A program made the position numbers and the translations under genes. From Chengkuizengella marina (GTDB taxonomy: Bacteria > Bacillota > Bacilli > Paenibacillales > KCTC-33759), in assembly GCF_009910845.1 (NCBI RefSeq), contig NZ_SIJB01000028.1:150648-214647 (forward strand): a stretch of 64,000 nt of DNA. The letters run 5' to 3'. The notes beneath the pieces were generated by a model, which was not told the origin of the DNA, ran no database searches, and saw only the letters and a list, made by a program, of their open reading frames with translations. This document shows, one piece after another, positions 63,905-64,000 of this stretch. Positions within the stretch are counted from its first letter, which is position 1, and each line of letters starts with the position of its first letter.

Positions 63905-64000
63905 GTCGCTGTAAAAAAGAACAACGACGATTAATAGAAAGATTTGCACCTTGAAAACTGAATAACGAGTGAACAAATCGGAGACTTGAGAGATTTCAAG
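63905..64000 (+). promoter_or_regulatory. rrn: Leader of an rRNA operon (16S gene expected just beyond the window)
   Basis: TTTGCACCTTGAAAACTGAATAACGAG matches the antitermination-type leader (CTTTGAAAACTGAA) that precedes 16S rRNA in Bacillales. CTTGAGAGATTTCAAG at the very end is an inverted repeat. The 16S gene itself is not inside the window. Confidence 0.75.

Noticed and set aside
1..64000. CRISPR arrays, tRNA genes, prophage and integron features
   Set aside because: No regularly spaced direct repeats of CRISPR type, no clover-leaf sequences and no phage structural or integrase genes were seen. Only one IS element is present.

Overview
The window is AT-rich chromosomal DNA (about one third G+C by eye) from a spore-forming Bacillales bacterium. 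This rests on Bacillus-type gene families and pairings (glpX, nfrA, gatCAB, perR with ygzB, ytoA, a ComP-like kinase), strong AGGAGG ribosome binding sites, frequent TTG/GTG starts and a typical Firmicutes rRNA leader at the right edge. I lean towards a Paenibacillaceae-like organism, but the sequence alone does not settle genus.

Layout. 1-4.2 kb: housekeeping genes (glpX; an SRAP-domain protein and a bifunctional NAD(P)HX repair enzyme in one leftward pair; a small membrane protein). 4.2-9.4 kb: a leftward BlaI repressor / BlaR1-like M56 protease unit in which the sensor region is a kelch propeller, followed by an SLH/YcdB-type surface protein, with two BlaI-type operators in front. 9.5-23.9 kb: MATE transporter, aldehyde dehydrogenase with its DUF779 partner, an overlapping deaminase-aldolase/lactone-oxidase pair, a secreted LysM 5'-nucleotidase, two low-complexity (possible spore coat) proteins, a DedA-NERD fusion, a chemoreceptor, an MBL hydrolase and NfrA.

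23.9-35.2 kb is the most unusual part. A gene-free leader of about 1.3 kb carries a compact candidate non-coding RNA with its own promoter and terminator. Then follow five secreted proteins, four of them recognisable as Hbl/Nhe (Bacillus_HBL) alpha-helical pore-forming toxin relatives and the fifth a shortened probable relative. The set includes two components with a normal hydrophobic head, one with a hydrophilic cysteine-pair head, and one without a head but fused to beta/gamma-crystallin repeats. A lipoprotein and a PrsA-type foldase sit inside the locus. Repeated leader modules (a Shine-Dalgarno followed directly by ATG-TAA, and a hairpin with conserved loop and changing stem) occur two to three times. 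An IS3-family element has landed in the terminator after the last toxin-like gene.

35.2-45.9 kb: accessory metabolism, with two cytochrome P450s bracketing an isochorismatase-type hydrolase, a methyltransferase, an M24 peptidase, and an unfamiliar phosphoesterase/membrane-protein/pseudo-phosphoesterase/lipoprotein cluster. 46-64 kb: AI-2E-type permease, a ComP-like histidine kinase without its usual partners, a rifampicin-phosphotransferase-like enzyme, gatCAB, an ECF sigma factor operon ending in a DUF4097 envelope protein, perR, a GH18 spore-type hydrolase, ygzB and a gamma carbonic anhydrase. The window ends in the promoter/leader of an rRNA operon.

All family assignments come from reading motifs and recalled family features; no database search was run. 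Coordinates of start codons were moved where a ribosome binding site clearly favours an internal start.
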